Positions 43,907 to 55,949 of a stretch of 64,000 nucleotides of DNA are shown here, piece after piece. The stretch comes from Thermoascus crustaceus (Eukaryota; Ascomycota; Eurotiomycetes; Eurotiales; Thermoascaceae), in assembly GCA_001599835.1 (NCBI GenBank), contig BCIC01000004.1:2035814-2099813 (forward strand), in the 5' to 3' direction. A program made the translations under genes and the position numbers. Every line of letters begins with the position of its first letter. Within the stretch, counting starts at the first letter, position 1. The notes under the pieces were generated by a model that worked only from the letters and a program-made list of their open reading frames with translations, searched no databases and had not been told where the DNA came from.

Positions 43907-46900
43907 ATGGCGCCCAGAAAGTCCTCCACGACGGCTGAGGTGGCCCTGGTGCCCCTCAAGAACTGTCTCGTCAACTTGCCGCCGTCGCTGGTCTCCCTGC
44001 TGGTCAACGCCAACGCGGTAAGCTCCCTCGTCCGCCCCGGTTGTTCTGCTCAAGCTGACATATGGCCAGACCGCGCAGAATGTCATCGTAGAGCTGCAGT
44101 ACCGGTCGTCCAGCTCGCAAGCCAGCTCCGCGCAGCGGTCATCGTACCTGGGATGGACGGGGATGTCCAGCAAGCGGAAGCTTGCTCCTGTGGTTGGGAA
44201 GGACGGCATCGGTGCATCCGCCAGAGAGCATGAGGTGGCGGTTGTCGAGGTAGACTCTGCATTTGGAAGAGTGCTGGGTTTGACGGAAGGACAGAAGGTG
44301 AGTCCAGGTTCAGGCTTCTGGAGAATGCTGTCGTCAGGATGCTGACCACCCAGGTTGGGATATTCCTTCACGTCGACCCTCCCGTGGCGCACACCATCAA
44401 CATCGAGCCTCTGACCCCTGCAGACTGGGAAAGTATGTCACTCTTCCTGCTTTGTTCATGTTTGGGCTTACTCTGTTCCTGGCTGACTTCTGCAGTCATC
44501 GAGCTTCATGCTACCTTTTTGGAGCTGAATCTCCTTTCTCAGATCCGCGCTCTGCCAAATCCTGCGTTCAACGATGCCTCAGCGCAGGCGGATCACGTAC
44601 ACCCGCTTACACTACATCTCTCTCCTACATCTACCGCCAATATTGTCATCACCTCCCTCACGCCTCCTGCGCCCGCCACCTCCGCGTTTGCCAAGATTGC
44701 CCCCGACGCCGAAGTCATTGTCGCCCCCAAGGTTCGTCCGAAGACGACGAGAGGGACGCGCGAGAGTCGCAGTGTTACAAACAGCAGCCGCAAGAGCACC
44801 GGAGGGAGAAGTACAAGCAGCACGGTGCGACCAAAGAGCAGCCGTGCAGACTCAACAACCCGCGGCGCTGTCTACCTGAGAGGTGTGGACCGCCAGTTCG
44901 CCGACGAGTGGTTCGACGAGGATGCGGACGACCGGAGCAACGACGGCTTCCGCGTGTGGATCGATCGGGACCTCCTCGCGACAAACGAGCTTAGAGGAGC
45001 CGGCTGGGTATGTGTTTCGATCGTCCGGCCGGCCGGCCTGCAGGCTCCTGTCGATCCCCAGCAGCAACTGCACCAGAAGGAGCAAGAGTCGAGCGATGCG
45101 GGCCGTCCAGCGACGAAACTCGTAGCCAAGGTGATACCGTGGGACGACGGCCCTGACGAGCACCATGTCGCCGTCTCTTCGCTTCTATGCGCAGCGCTAA
45201 GCGCGGAGGGAATGGTCGGCGGTATAGTGCGCGTCGAGGCAGCTCCTCCCGGTCTGCAGAGATCCTCGGTCAAGTCGCTCAAGATCTACCCATTCATATC
45301 CGACGCCTCGAAGAAGAAGGATGGACTGAAGTTTGGAGGGGACACCGCTGCGTCCAGAGAGGCACTGGCGGAGCGCATCAAAGTCAGCTACGGCAATCCC
45401 GGCTCTGACATCGGGCTGCTGTCGGGCCCTCTCACCGACGGCATGATCCTGCCGAAGATGGAAACCCCTACATCTACGTTTGATGGCGGCATTGTTCGGT
45501 TTGACCCGCCCTTGAAGAGCTCCGCCGATGCGGCGAAATCAACCTGCAGCTGGCTGCTGGGATCGGAAGACAAACTCGCCATCGACGTACAGTCCGAGAT
45601 ACCCAAGCCTGTCGACCCGTCTCTCGCCCCCGTTTCCGACGAGCGGATTCCAGCGTCTCCTCCTGAGATGGTGGGCATCGATTCAACCATCAGTCAAAGC
45701 CTGTCAGAGCTGACTCGGTCGTCGTCGATCCTGCTGACCGGTGGACTGGGGTCGGGAAAGACCTCACTCTGTCACTTGCTGGCGCACCGTCTGCGGGACG
45801 AGCATCTGTTTAATGCCACGTACTTCTCCTGCCGCAAGCTTGTCACCGACGAGACCCGAGTCTCGACGATAAAAGAGACCCTCAACCGGCTCTTCATGTC
45901 AGCGTCCTGGTGTGCCCGTCTCGGAGGTCGTGCGATCGTGATCCTCGACGATCTGGACAAGCTGTGTCCGGTCGAGACCGAACTCCAGGTGGGAGGCGAG
46001 AACGGACGCAGCCGCCAGGTCAGCGAGATTGTCTGTTCCGTTGTCCGGGAGCACTGCACGATGTCCTCGTCAGTCGTGCTGCTGGCGACAGCGCAGTCCA
46101 AGGAGTCACTGAACAATATCATCGTTGGAGGCCATGTGGTCCGGGAGATCATCACTCTGAAGGCACCGGACAAGGAGGGACGCCGCAAGGTCCTGGAGAA
46201 GCTCACCAGCGAGGACAGAGGCCCCAGCGTGATGAACGGGCACGGCCACTCTCGGAGCGAAAGCGCGTCCACACAGGATTCCTGGCTGGATCCGTCGAAT
46301 CCTGGCAGTCGCCCGAGCTCATCGGGCAGTGATGGCTTCGTCCTCTCGCGGGACCTGGACTTCCTCGACCTTGCTGGCAAGACGGACGGCTACATGCCAG
46401 GAGACCTGGTCCTGCTGGTCGCCCGCGCTAGGAACGAAGCCCTGATACGCTCCGTTCAAGACACCTCTGCGACCTCAACGACGATCACCCTCGGGAAGGA
46501 CGACTTCGAGCGCGCCCTCGATGGCTTCACCCCGGCGTCGCTCCGCAACGTCACACTCACCACCTCGTCGACGACGTTCTCCTCCATCGGTGGCCTCCAC
46601 AGCACGCGGCAGACACTCCTGGAGACCTTGCAGTATCCCACCAAGTACGCACCGATCTTCGCGCAGTGCCCTCTCCGTCTGCGGTCGGGTCTCCTTCTCT
46701 ATGGCTTCCCGGGCTGTGGAAAGACGCTGCTGGCCAGCGCGGTGGCCGGCGAGTGTGGGCTGAACTTCATCAGCGTCAAGGGCCCGGAGATCCTGAACAA
46801 GTACATCGGAGCCAGCGAGAAGAGCGTGCGAGATCTATTCGAGCGGGCCGAGGCCGCCAGGCCCTGTATCCTCTTCTTCGACGAGTTCGACAGTATCGCT

Positions 46901-47731
46901 CCCAAGCGTGGCCACGACTCCACGGGTGTCACGGACCGTGTCGTCAACCAGCTTCTCACGCAGATGGATGGTGCGGAAGGCCTGTCCGGGGTGTACGTCC
47001 TTGCAGCAACGTCTCGACCCGACTTGATCGACCCTGCACTACTTCGTCCCGGTCGTCTCGACAAGTCGTTGCTCTGCGATATGCCGTCTCATGACGACAG
47101 GGTCGACATCATCCGGGCTGTCAGCAAGAAGCTAAACCTGAGCGATGAGGTTGTCTCGCGTTTCGATGATATCGCCGCCCGAACGGAGGGCTACTCGGGG
47201 GCCGATCTGCAGGCTGTCGTTTACAACGCACATCTGGAAGCTATCCACGACATCCTGGGAGACCGAATGTCCGGCAAGCCAGCCAACAGGAAGCCTAGCG
47301 CCTCCGCGGCTTCCAGCAAGTCCAATGGCTCTAGCAAATCTTTCATTCAGTTTCTGTATTCTGCTTCAGAGCATGACAGCGCAGTTGCCACCCGCGGTAG
47401 TGTGTCACCAGCTCTGGCTCCCCCTGCAGCTGTGGCCGCCAAGCTCGAGGCGATGAAGCAGGCTCGCAAGCGTCAGCGCCAGTCTGAGCGCGGTGCCGCA
47501 GACGCTTTACCAGCGGTCACGAATGGCGCCACCCAGGAGGATCCGCGAGACGAGGTCGTCATCCGCTGGGAGCACGTCGAGCGCTCTCTTGCCAGCACGC
47601 GCTGCTCGCTCAGCGAGGCGGAGCGGAAGCGTCTCGAGGCGATCTATCACGAATTTGTCGTCGGCAGGAACGGCGAGATGCCCAACGGCGAGGGCGCCCG
47701 AGAGATCGGCGGGAGGACCAGCTTGATGTGA
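43907..47731 (+). CDS. pex1: PEX1, peroxisomal AAA ATPase
   Basis: Exons 43907-44017, 44070-44297, 44354-44432 and 44496-47731 give 1217 residues. The N-terminal part (VALVPLKNCLVNLPPSL, then VGIFLHVDPPVAHTINIEP) is the PEX1 N-domain. The first AAA domain has GGLGSGKTSLC near residue 554 and VILDDLDKL. The second is the strongly conserved one: LYGFPGCGKTLLASAVAGEC (about 875), GPEILNKYIGASEKSVRDLF and CILFFDEFDSIAPKRG (about 931), then RPDLIDPALLRPGRLDKSL. PEX1 with PEX6 pulls ubiquitinated PEX5 from the peroxisomal membrane for recycling. Nothing is truncated. It is divergent from mcm7 with 324 bp between start codons. Confidence 0.96.
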
Positions 47732-48800
47732 ATGTGAATGTAACGGCATATCTAGGTACATACGTGTACATATGCATTGTGATATATATATATGAATTGT
47801 ATGTATTGAATGCGATGCTTATAGTTAATGTATAGCGTGCAATGAAACTGTATCGGTTGGAATGTCCCAACCTTTTCGCTTCCAGTGACAGCTTCATACC
47901 TATCATGATAGCATGCACTGTATTTGATTCCCGACTTTGGTGCTTGCGGTGAAGTGAAGGATCGATCAGATACCCACCTAGGCAGGTAACCTTGTTTGAT
48001 TCACCAGCCTTCCGCCGCTCTATGTTAACCCCCTTTCTGACCGGTTTTGCGACTTCTCTCTTTTACGTCTCCACACTTCGATCATGAACATGAGGGAACT
48101 TCCATAGTACAGCAATATAAAATCCACGCAATTTTATATACCCGATTCTTGCTTCCCTATCTCTATCATACAAAATAGGTATCCCTGCCAAGTTAATTCC
48201 ACATTGAGCTTCACAATAATCTTGATCACTGAACTCCTGAACGAAGATACGAGTACCACGGTCGGTACTTAGCTATCTGACTATAACTGTCTGTACAGCT
48301 TTCGGATGATTTATGTGAATTCTACCATGGAAGAGCAAATAATGAGCCCATAACGATACTTTGTGTCATCCAGCAACTTCTGAACCAAGGTCAAAGACAT
48401 TCTAGAGTAGCTCATATATACGAAGACAAAGTCGGCGGGCTACTCGTCAGTCATATACCACTCGAAAACCTCAGGTTGCCAGCCAATTTCTTACCCCCAG
48501 TCTCAGGGAGTGCATGATGCACTTTAGAAGACTGGTCAGCTATGGCTAAATAATGCTCTTTTGGTTGTAACTCCATTCGAGAAAGCTTCTAGAGAGCATT
48601 ATCAACCAAGGAAGTATTATCTCACAGTTCCACCCCAGGGCAGACCTGCAGCAATGCGGTAGCATGTCCGGGTCATCCGGATAGAATTTTTTCGTCAAGA
48701 AAAATGGACTGGCATACGCGGGTGCCCCGAGTCTGCGCTTGTGCATTTCTGCTGTCAACAGCCTAATGTAAGTGATTCTTCCTCGGTACTTCCTGTGCTA
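47732..48800. other. Intergenic region
   Basis: 3' flank of pex1 with TATATATATA at 47782-47792. AT-rich, no supported gene. The frame at 48546-48758 on the minus strand is unsupported. Confidence 0.45.
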
Positions 48801-48821
48801 TGCATATGCTGAAATTTCCAG

Positions 48822-49260
48822 TTGCTGGATTGATGTCAACACCGGAGCTATGTGGCCGTGCTTTAAGCTTGCTCTCTTCGTCGATCCAAACACAATGCCG
48901 GCGGACAAACCAGACCACTGCACTCGACACATTTCGCAATGGTGTCAAGCTTTAGAGACCGCCCCAACGAGCACGGCAAAAGGACTCTCGCTGAAGAAGA
49001 CAGACTGGACCTGCCCAAGGAGGATTCGCGTCATTGAATATGCCATGGACAAGGATTTTGTTCTAGCGGCCAGGAACATGCTTCTGGACAGCGACATTGA
49101 GCTCTCGGACGTACACTTCGTTTCTCTCTTCGTCGAGCCAGACACGCTGCCCGCGGACAGCCAGATAGAGGCGCTGAAAGACGCCAGCACCAAGTCCAAC
49201 GGGGACAAGAATAAAGGCCAAGGGTTCCAGCTGCAGAAGACCGTGCAGAAAGCTAGGTGA
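48822..49260 (+). CDS. Orphan reading frame with an internal repeated motif
   Basis: The open frame reads WIDVNTGAMWPCFKLALFVD and on to TGA at 49258-49260. Codon use is regular and rich in G/C at third positions, unlike the flanks, so it seems coding. LFVDPNTMPADK and LFVEPDTLPADS, about 77 codons apart, show an internal duplication. The C-terminus is Lys-rich (STKSNGDKNKGQGFQLQK). There is no convincing ATG; upstream exons are not identified. I do not recognise the family. It may be a partial or broken gene. Confidence 0.35.
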
Positions 49261-50380
49261 GTTGGTACGTGACATGCGTTGCCGCGATGAAACCTTTGAA
49301 CTTGAAGGTCAATTACTCCTTGATAAATAGCCTACAAGAGGAGAAGGGGCAGGAGAGGGGGTCCTTGCTAGCTGCGACACCCGTCTTCTCTGGAGTGTTG
49401 GAAACCTGTCTGCCGGCTGTCAAAGGGTCTGTGAAGAACTCACGGTACAGTAAGCACGAGAAGGGTATCCAGCTCCAGTCAATAAATAAAGCGCCGCAGC
49501 TCACACATCCTTGATTCTGCGGTTATGGAAACCTAGGTATGCTGCGGTCTTCGGAATCTGACTTTCCCCACTCTACAATTGAGCCTTGAGCCTCGTCCTC
49601 CATCACACCAGATACTCTTCACCTAGTGACTAAGACGGCATCCACTGTTTGTCAGCACATAAATCTTACTGCTTTCATCTATTATGGCTCAGTTTAGAAA
49701 GGCCATGAAGATGATATTTGGCCAGAACTCATATGCGCACTGAAAGACTCTTCCTGCTGATGAACAACATATGAGCTACCTTCTAATGATTAAAAGTCTG
49801 CTATCGCAACTGACTTCAGTGAGGCAATGTTGTGTTTTATTCTCCTACAGGGCGGATACGTGTCAATCAATGGCTACCGCAGTGGAGGTTGAAAAGGATC
49901 ATATATGACATGATGAGAAAGGCGCAGAAGCTCCTCGTATCGCCTCTCTTCCTATGGATTCCTTTCCCTTTTTGCAAGTAACTGATCAGAAGACATTCTT
50001 GGACCACAACAGGATCTCCGAGGTAAATTTTCATTGCCATTTCTCATGTACATCGTGTCTATCCTTTTTTATCTCGGTGCCTAACTTTGGCCATGTGTAT
50101 CAATGTACATGTACATAAAGTACAGTACAGTATATATGCTTTGATGAAAAGAGGCAGTCGACGTGGTACAAAATAGAATGACTTTAAATGCATGAAAATT
50201 AAATCGCGTTTGAGATAATTGAATTAACGCCAAAACCCAAAACCGACTCTATACCGTCTCTCGTCTATACTGGTAAGAGATGCCGAAAGGAGTAATTAAT
50301 TTATCCAAGAAGGGTCTGTCCCATTGCACTGGCATGATATGATGGCCAGCCAACGCTGATAAAAAAAATAGAGAAAATTA
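49261..50380. other. Intergenic region
   Basis: 3' flank of the LCAT-like gene on the minus strand. AT-rich, with GTACATGTACAT near 50104. No gene supported. Confidence 0.45.
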
Positions 50381-53104
50381 TTAAGCAGTCGCAACATTGC
50401 GATTTCGGGCATCCCTCAAAGGAATACCAAGTCCGACACCCTCCCTCCTGCCTCTGGCGATCGCGAGGAGACACTGGCCCACGCCTTCCAGATCACCAAG
50501 CAGTCCAACATGTCCGCGATCGCTCTTCGCCAGCCCATTTTTGATGATCCTGTACCCGGGAGGCAGCATGGCAGCCGAGGCAAGACACACGCCGTCTCCA
50601 GCGGCATAGGCAAGATCTTCGTACGCGTCCTGATGCCGGATGTGCTCGCGCGACGCGACCTTCGCACCGTAGACCGTCGGGACGGACTTCCCGTACAGCA
50701 CGGCAAATGGCGGGTAGCGGTTCTCGGACTGGTGGGAGGGGTTGAAGGCGAGTTCCTTCTTGAACTGCAGGACCTCCTCCAGGGTCCGCCGAAGGTACGC
50801 TATGGCATGCGGCCGCGGAATCGTACACGCAGTCGCGGATGGCGCTGTTGCAGACGTGCGCGGGGTCGATGTTGGACCGACGACGCCCTCCATTGTCGGT
50901 GCTCCAGCGGTGGCCTTGTTCGCGGCGGCGGATAATGTGTTTGTCGGACCGACGGCTTCCCGGTCATTCTCTCGTGGAACCTTTTGCGCAGCCTCCTCTT
51001 CGCGAGCATGTTTGGGAGCAGAGGGGTCTTCTGTCACGGTCTCTTTACCGCCAAGGACAGAGGAGAATCGTCTCCCGATCTTGGGGAGAGCGCCGGGGAT
51101 GGTATCGATCAAACTCCTTCGGTCTGTGAGAAGGGGGGGAAGAGGGGGCGCTATGCACGGGGAGAATCGATAGTACTCCCAGTTCTGCACGGAGAAAAAG
51201 TCGATGAGATAGTCCTCTTTCGTCCTCTTGTCGATGAAGCAGCGGCCATCTTCAGGCAAAAGAGCATAGCTGGTACGGAATGTGAAATTCACCTGCGCCG
51301 TGAGGACGCGGGAACTGAGCAGCACATCATCACCGTTTCGTAGAGGCCCGAGGATGTTGACGCAGTGTTGCGGCACACCTGCGTAGAGAACTCCCGCAAA
51401 GAGTTCGGGTCGCTGGTTGACAGCATGCCGAGTGATCAACCCACCAAGACTGTGAGCGACCACATATGCTCCTCTCTTCTCCGGTGGGACGTCGGGGCCG
51501 TTGCATGGCAGACCTTCGAGGTACTTGATCAACCGCTGGGCGAGAAGATGAGGACTCAGGCGCCAGTCGTAACCGTAGTTCCACACGCGCAGCTTCCCAG
51601 CCCTGGCGTTCTCGCACTTGCTCAGTTTGTTGATCAGCCTGCGACAGATATCAACCGGTCCAATATGTGACAGGACACCCGACGCGACGATGGACTCCTC
51701 CATCTTTTCCTCGTCTTCGTGACTTAGCCCGACTTCAAGGTCAACCCTGCGCAGATTTAGCCCGACCTTCATGGGAACCCATAGCTGACGATGAGGAGGC
51801 TTTGCGGAGCGCAGGATTGACCCTCTGTAGCCTCCCAATACGACCACATCACCGGTCAGCTCAGACATTGCCTCTGTCAAGATAGGATACAGAGTATTCT
51901 GTCCTGACTTGGGCGAACGTGCCCTAGCTTGCGAGCCCCTTTTGTGTTCTGCAGCATGCGCAACATTGTCACTTTGCTCCTGAGCACTGTCTTCTCTCCG
52001 CTGTATCGAATCGCCGATGAATCGCCCATAACCCCAGTCACTCCGGAGATCCTGAAAGTTGAAGCCTGGTTTGCTTAGCAACCTGCTGCTTGAATCCTGC
52101 AGGGTGTCCTTGATTGCTTTAAACCGGCTGTTCACCTGCGAATGCACGTTCTCGTACTCTGGACGGTTCTCGAGAGATGATGCTCTGGACAGATTCCTCA
52201 GGTACAGAGATTGATCGGAGGCGGACCTCCGTAGGCTGAGGGGCGTCCCGTTTATACTAGGTCTCTGTTGGCCGCTTGTACTTAGTCTTCGCTGGTACGA
52301 GTGTGTTGCCATGGCCGAGTTGTCCAGAGGTTGCAGTTCGGAAACAGGCTCGTCCCCAGCGGAGTCCCTATCGTCCTCTTCACCGGAAGGTTTCTGTGGA
52401 AGATCCGCAGAAGTGTCCTTCTGCCGTTCGGCCTCCTGAGGCGTGGAAGTCTTTGCAGACGGCTGACTCTGAGAGCGGCTGTGCCCTGGAGATATCAATG
52501 AAGAAAAGGTTGACCGTTTCGTGAGCGACCCGAGATCAGGAAGGAACTTCTTGAACTTGAGACTCGAGATGGAATCTCCGGACCACGCACGAGTTCGGTT
52601 TCCCGGCAGGCTGCCTTTCAGAATAGACTTTGTCAAGCCAGACCGTTGGCCGTCCTTGATACTGCCTTTCGGACTTCCTGTCCGTCCTCTCTTCTTCTCC
52701 CGTGTCGATTCTGAAGACTGCCGCTCACCCATGGATTCTGGTTCTGCACTGATCTCTGGGAGATACTCTCCCTCCGCGCGCGTGTCGGGAATGGGCTCAA
52801 AATATCCACCGCTATGCTCCATCGCCCTGCTCTTCTCCTCCATGGGCGTGCGGCGTGCCTTCATACGGCTCTGGGCATGGCTGATGCTGACCCCCAGAAC
52901 ATCATCCGCTTCGTCTTCCTCTGCAACGGCCGCAGTCCTCACTTGAGGATCCTCGTTGTCAGAGCCCGTGTAGTTCAAAGCGTCCGTCCCGGTGATGGGG
53001 TGGCCGTTGATGTCGCCATCTGTGCCAGCATCGTCAAGCCTTCCTTTCTCCTGTCTGGAAGGTAAATCAATTGGGGCAATTTCGCCCCTGCTACCACTCG
53101 TCAT
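50381..53104 (-). CDS. LCAT/lipase-like alpha/beta-hydrolase, large fungal form
   Basis: One exon, 907 residues. Residues 1-400 are hydrophilic and Ser-rich, probably disordered and phosphorylated. The catalytic half has VVVLGGYRGSILR, a PPHRQLWVPMKVGLNLRRVD stretch, KLRVWNYGYDWRLSPHLLA, the nucleophile elbow AHSLGGLITRH with the active Ser near residue 553, and GVLYAGVPQHCVNIL followed by VNFTFRTSYALLPEDGRCF. This order is that of lecithin:cholesterol acyltransferase-like enzymes and fungal relatives. It likely acts on acyl lipids, either as lipase or transacylase; I cannot tell which. There is no signal peptide or membrane helix. The frame is intact. Confidence 0.82.
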   Translation of the reverse strand: MTSGSRGEIAPIDLPSRQEKGRLDDAGTDGDINGHPITGTDALNYTGSDNEDPQVRTAAVAEEDEADDVLGVSISHAQSRMKARRTPMEEKSRAMEHSGGYFEPIPDTRAEGEYLPEISAEPESMGERQSSESTREKKRGRTGSPKGSIKDGQRSGLTKSILKGSLPGNRTRAWSGDSISSLKFKKFLPDLGSLTKRSTFSSLISPGHSRSQSQPSAKTSTPQEAERQKDTSADLPQKPSGEEDDRDSAGDEPVSELQPLDNSAMATHSYQRRLSTSGQQRPSINGTPLSLRRSASDQSLYLRNLSRASSLENRPEYENVHSQVNSRFKAIKDTLQDSSSRLLSKPGFNFQDLRSDWGYGRFIGDSIQRREDSAQEQSDNVAHAAEHKRGSQARARSPKSGQNTLYPILTEAMSELTGDVVVLGGYRGSILRSAKPPHRQLWVPMKVGLNLRRVDLEVGLSHEDEEKMEESIVASGVLSHIGPVDICRRLINKLSKCENARAGKLRVWNYGYDWRLSPHLLAQRLIKYLEGLPCNGPDVPPEKRGAYVVAHSLGGLITRHAVNQRPELFAGVLYAGVPQHCVNILGPLRNGDDVLLSSRVLTAQVNFTFRTSYALLPEDGRCFIDKRTKEDYLIDFFSVQNWEYYRFSPCIAPPLPPLLTDRRSLIDTIPGALPKIGRRFSSVLGGKETVTEDPSAPKHAREEEAAQKVPRENDREAVGPTNTLSAAANKATAGAPTMEGVVGPTSTPRTSATAPSATACTIPRPHAIAYLRRTLEEVLQFKKELAFNPSHQSENRYPPFAVLYGKSVPTVYGAKVASREHIRHQDAYEDLAYAAGDGVCLASAAMLPPGYRIIKNGLAKSDRGHVGLLGDLEGVGQCLLAIARGRREGVGLGIPLRDARNRNVATA

Positions 53105-54364
53105 GATGGCTAGATGTGAGGTCGAAAAAAGCTCTCCAAGAACATATATATGCCTTTAGGTTGAAAGCACGGACTCTCCGCTACCCCGCCAAGCTGCTCT
53201 CCCGCAAGCCCAGGAAGCGTGGGGAACCCATGGAGTCCATCGAGCACAAAGGATCCTCTCAGAAGAGTGTGTTCTGTAGATTAGTTTCCGGCCAGTCCGG
53301 GGGAACGGGCAGTGTATAAATGGGATCCGGCCCTCCGCAGGTTTGCCGCTGGTAGCGCGGCGGACGAGGAGAAAACTGGCCGGGTTCCACCAGAGGAACC
53401 ACTTGGTGAAAAGAGGCCTAACAGAAAAGAGAAAAAGGAAGAGATCTGTTGAAAGAACGTGTCAGCAAGCATGGACGACACATCCAACGATGGGGCTAAA
53501 GCAACGCGATTCGCCAGCGTTCCATTGCGGCGGTGTCGGGGCGCCTCGGCCTTTAATATGCGAGCTCCGGCTTTACCGCACGTTCATGAAGTCATCACCT
53601 TTTCGCCCCAGTATTGTTGTTATGCTCGTTAGCACAGCCTCGCGCAAAGTCGATCTAGCCAAGTCGCTATTTATCTTGGTGGTGCTAGCGTCATGGGCTT
53701 GGCTTAGCGCGTGCTGCCTGCAGCTTCGATTAGCGCGAATGAACTGCGTCTTGACAACAATCATGCTGATCTCTCTGCTCTCTTTGTCTTTGCATACGTC
53801 CGGAGTACAAAGCAGACTACTTTCCCGTCCACGATCAAGCTCTTTTATTCGCTGAGCTCACAGTGCATGGAATTGGCCTGATCTGAGCACCAGCGATCTG
53901 TCTGCTGCAGGCCTGATCTGCAAGAAATGCGCCTTGCAGGCTCGAGCGCTCTCGATTCCCCGGCAACATGATACGTATAGGCTCAGTCTGTCTCTTCTGG
54001 TGAGATCGGAACACGTCATGGCCGTCATCTGCAGCTTGCATTTTCTCGTGGTCTTCTCGTGATCTACAGGGATTATGTTCAGCTTTTCATGCTTCGACTT
54101 CTATTCACCAGATCTGGAGGTGGAGTTATTTAGAGTATCTAGGTAATTGTATTTATCATGTATTTCCTACTACGCTCTTGTTGAATTTCCTCGATTGCTA
54201 TTCCAAACCAAACAGTCGCCCATCCGTGGTATCTTTTGCTGTCCTCAAAATCCCATCCATGAAGTCATTCGACTGTCGCTGATATACAAAGTTTCGTGTG
54301 GTGCCAAATAAGCTCGTTGAATACAAGTCTGATCATGCCGTCGTGAAATTGACAACTGCAAACT
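53105..54364. other. Intergenic region
   Basis: Promoter of the LCAT-like gene and 3' flank of the GPH-repeat gene. The 170-codon plus-strand frame at 53343-53855 has no domain features. No RNA gene seen. Confidence 0.45.
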
Positions 54365-55361
54365 TCATCCCCTTTTAAAGCCCTCACGAGCCTTGGTCGA
54401 TGGAGCAAAGTCCCCTGTCTGAACTTCGCGCTCGCCCTCTTGGGCAATCGCCTCGTTCTTGGCCATGCCATCCTTGTCGTTGAAGAGACTGTCAACGGCT
54501 TTGTTGAAAGTTCCGCGGATGGATTCGCCGGCACCCTGTGCTCAAAATGTCAGAACTATTTCTATGGAATAGAGAAACGGATCTAGGCGTACGTGGATGC
54601 CTGCCACGGCGGCCTTGATACCTTGTCCTATGTCTGTGCCGCCGCTGCTCGTGGTGCTTGATCCAGCAGTGGTGCCCTTCCCTTTGGATCCTCCGCCAGG
54701 CGGATCGAATCCGGTTCCAGTGGATGGATTGTAGTTACCTCTCGAGGTCTGGGGGGCATTCTTCGCGTTATCCCCTGCCTTTGTGCTTGTTTGACTGGAG
54801 GGGGCGGCAGGAGCTCCGGTTGACGAGCCCTGCACAACCCCGGAACTGTTTGTCGGCGTCTTGGTACCGGTCTCGTTGGTCGACTTTGCCGTTGTCTCTC
54901 CGGTCTTGCTGTTCACTCTGGGATCCAGCTTGTTCAGTACGTTCGAGCTATGCGGTCCACTGCTCGAGCTCTCCGGATTCGACATGGGCTGCGTAGCACC
55001 TGGGTGATTATCACCGGTGGTCGTTGTGCCCGGGGCGTACTGAGCTTGGTTATTTAGATCGCTGTCCACGCGGGGATCGAGCTTGTTGGCTGTGTCCGAC
55101 TTATGCGGGCCAGCCGTCGTGGGTGCTGGTCCGGTTCCACGGCTGCTTGTGTCTGCTGCAGAACCAGCTGCAGTTGTCGTCCCTGTCGAGCTGTCGACGC
55201 GGGGGTCAAGCTTGTTCGCAAGGCTGCTCTGGTGGGGGCCAGCGGTCACCGCCATGTGCACCGTACGTACTTTACAAAAGAGCAGAGCCTGTAATGAGCC
55301 TAAAAAGGGGTAAATAAACTGTCCATGGAAGCACCTAACTTACGTGGTGTCGGTCGTTCAT
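54365..55361 (-). CDS. GPH-repeat, stress-type hydrophilic protein
   Basis: Exons 55361-55344 (MNDRHH), 55288-54593 and 54535-54365 give 294 residues. Three copies of a motif are spaced along the N-terminal half: GPHQSSLANKLDPRVDS, GPHKSDTANKLDPRVDSD and GPHSSNVLNKLDPRVNS, separated by Thr/Ser/Gly-rich linkers. The C-terminus is a conserved block GAGESIRGTFNKAVDSLFND then GMAKNEAIAQEGEREVQTGD. Proteins with ANKxDPRVDSD repeats and a GAGExIRGTxNxAVD end occur widely in filamentous fungi. They look LEA-like (hydrophilic, disordered) and are often stress-linked, but the function is not established. The first exon of only six codons is the weakest part of the model. Confidence 0.75.
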
Positions 55362-55949
55362 GTCTATATACTGACAACATCCCCATATATGGTCTCCTAC
55401 ATCATCGCAGGCAAGTGACGTCAGATTGAACTCAGCATAGTTCTGTAGAAAATACATCCTTAAATATGATGAGCTGGCAAGTTACGCGGTAACCAAATTG
55501 ATGTATACGGAGTAAAGCAGGCCATAGAGCCTGATCTGAAGGTCCCTGATAATATGAAGGAGTGCTCCGCAGAAGGGCTGTGCTCGTCTTCAAGTAGAGG
55601 CTGTGATGGATGGGCAGATGCTACGTCAGCGAGCATGTGCATAATGCAATCAACCCCCGGGCGGCACACACTCCCCACCACGCGACGCGTTCAACAGCTT
55701 CAATCATCAAGATGCCACCAGAGAGTATATAAGGATCAGTACTATGATTGGATATACTCTGGGTATACTATGAGAGAGTATACAGATAGTATACAGAGGA
55801 TTGGATATATAAGAACGCTCATTACCACTATGTAGACAGCTTAGTCCTTTTGTGCTCAATAACACATTGTTACTTAGTTATATACTGGCAGGTCAACAGG
55901 CTAACCTACTATTCAGCCAGATCAAGTGCTTTCACAACTTCATATTCAG
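55362..55949. other. Intergenic region
   Basis: From 55740 the sequence has TATACT/AGTATAC repeats and may be the coding remnant or edge of the transposon relic that follows. No gene. Confidence 0.4.

Noticed and set aside
53343..53855. 170-codon plus-strand frame
   Set aside because: No recognisable domain and mixed codon use; lies in promoter sequence.
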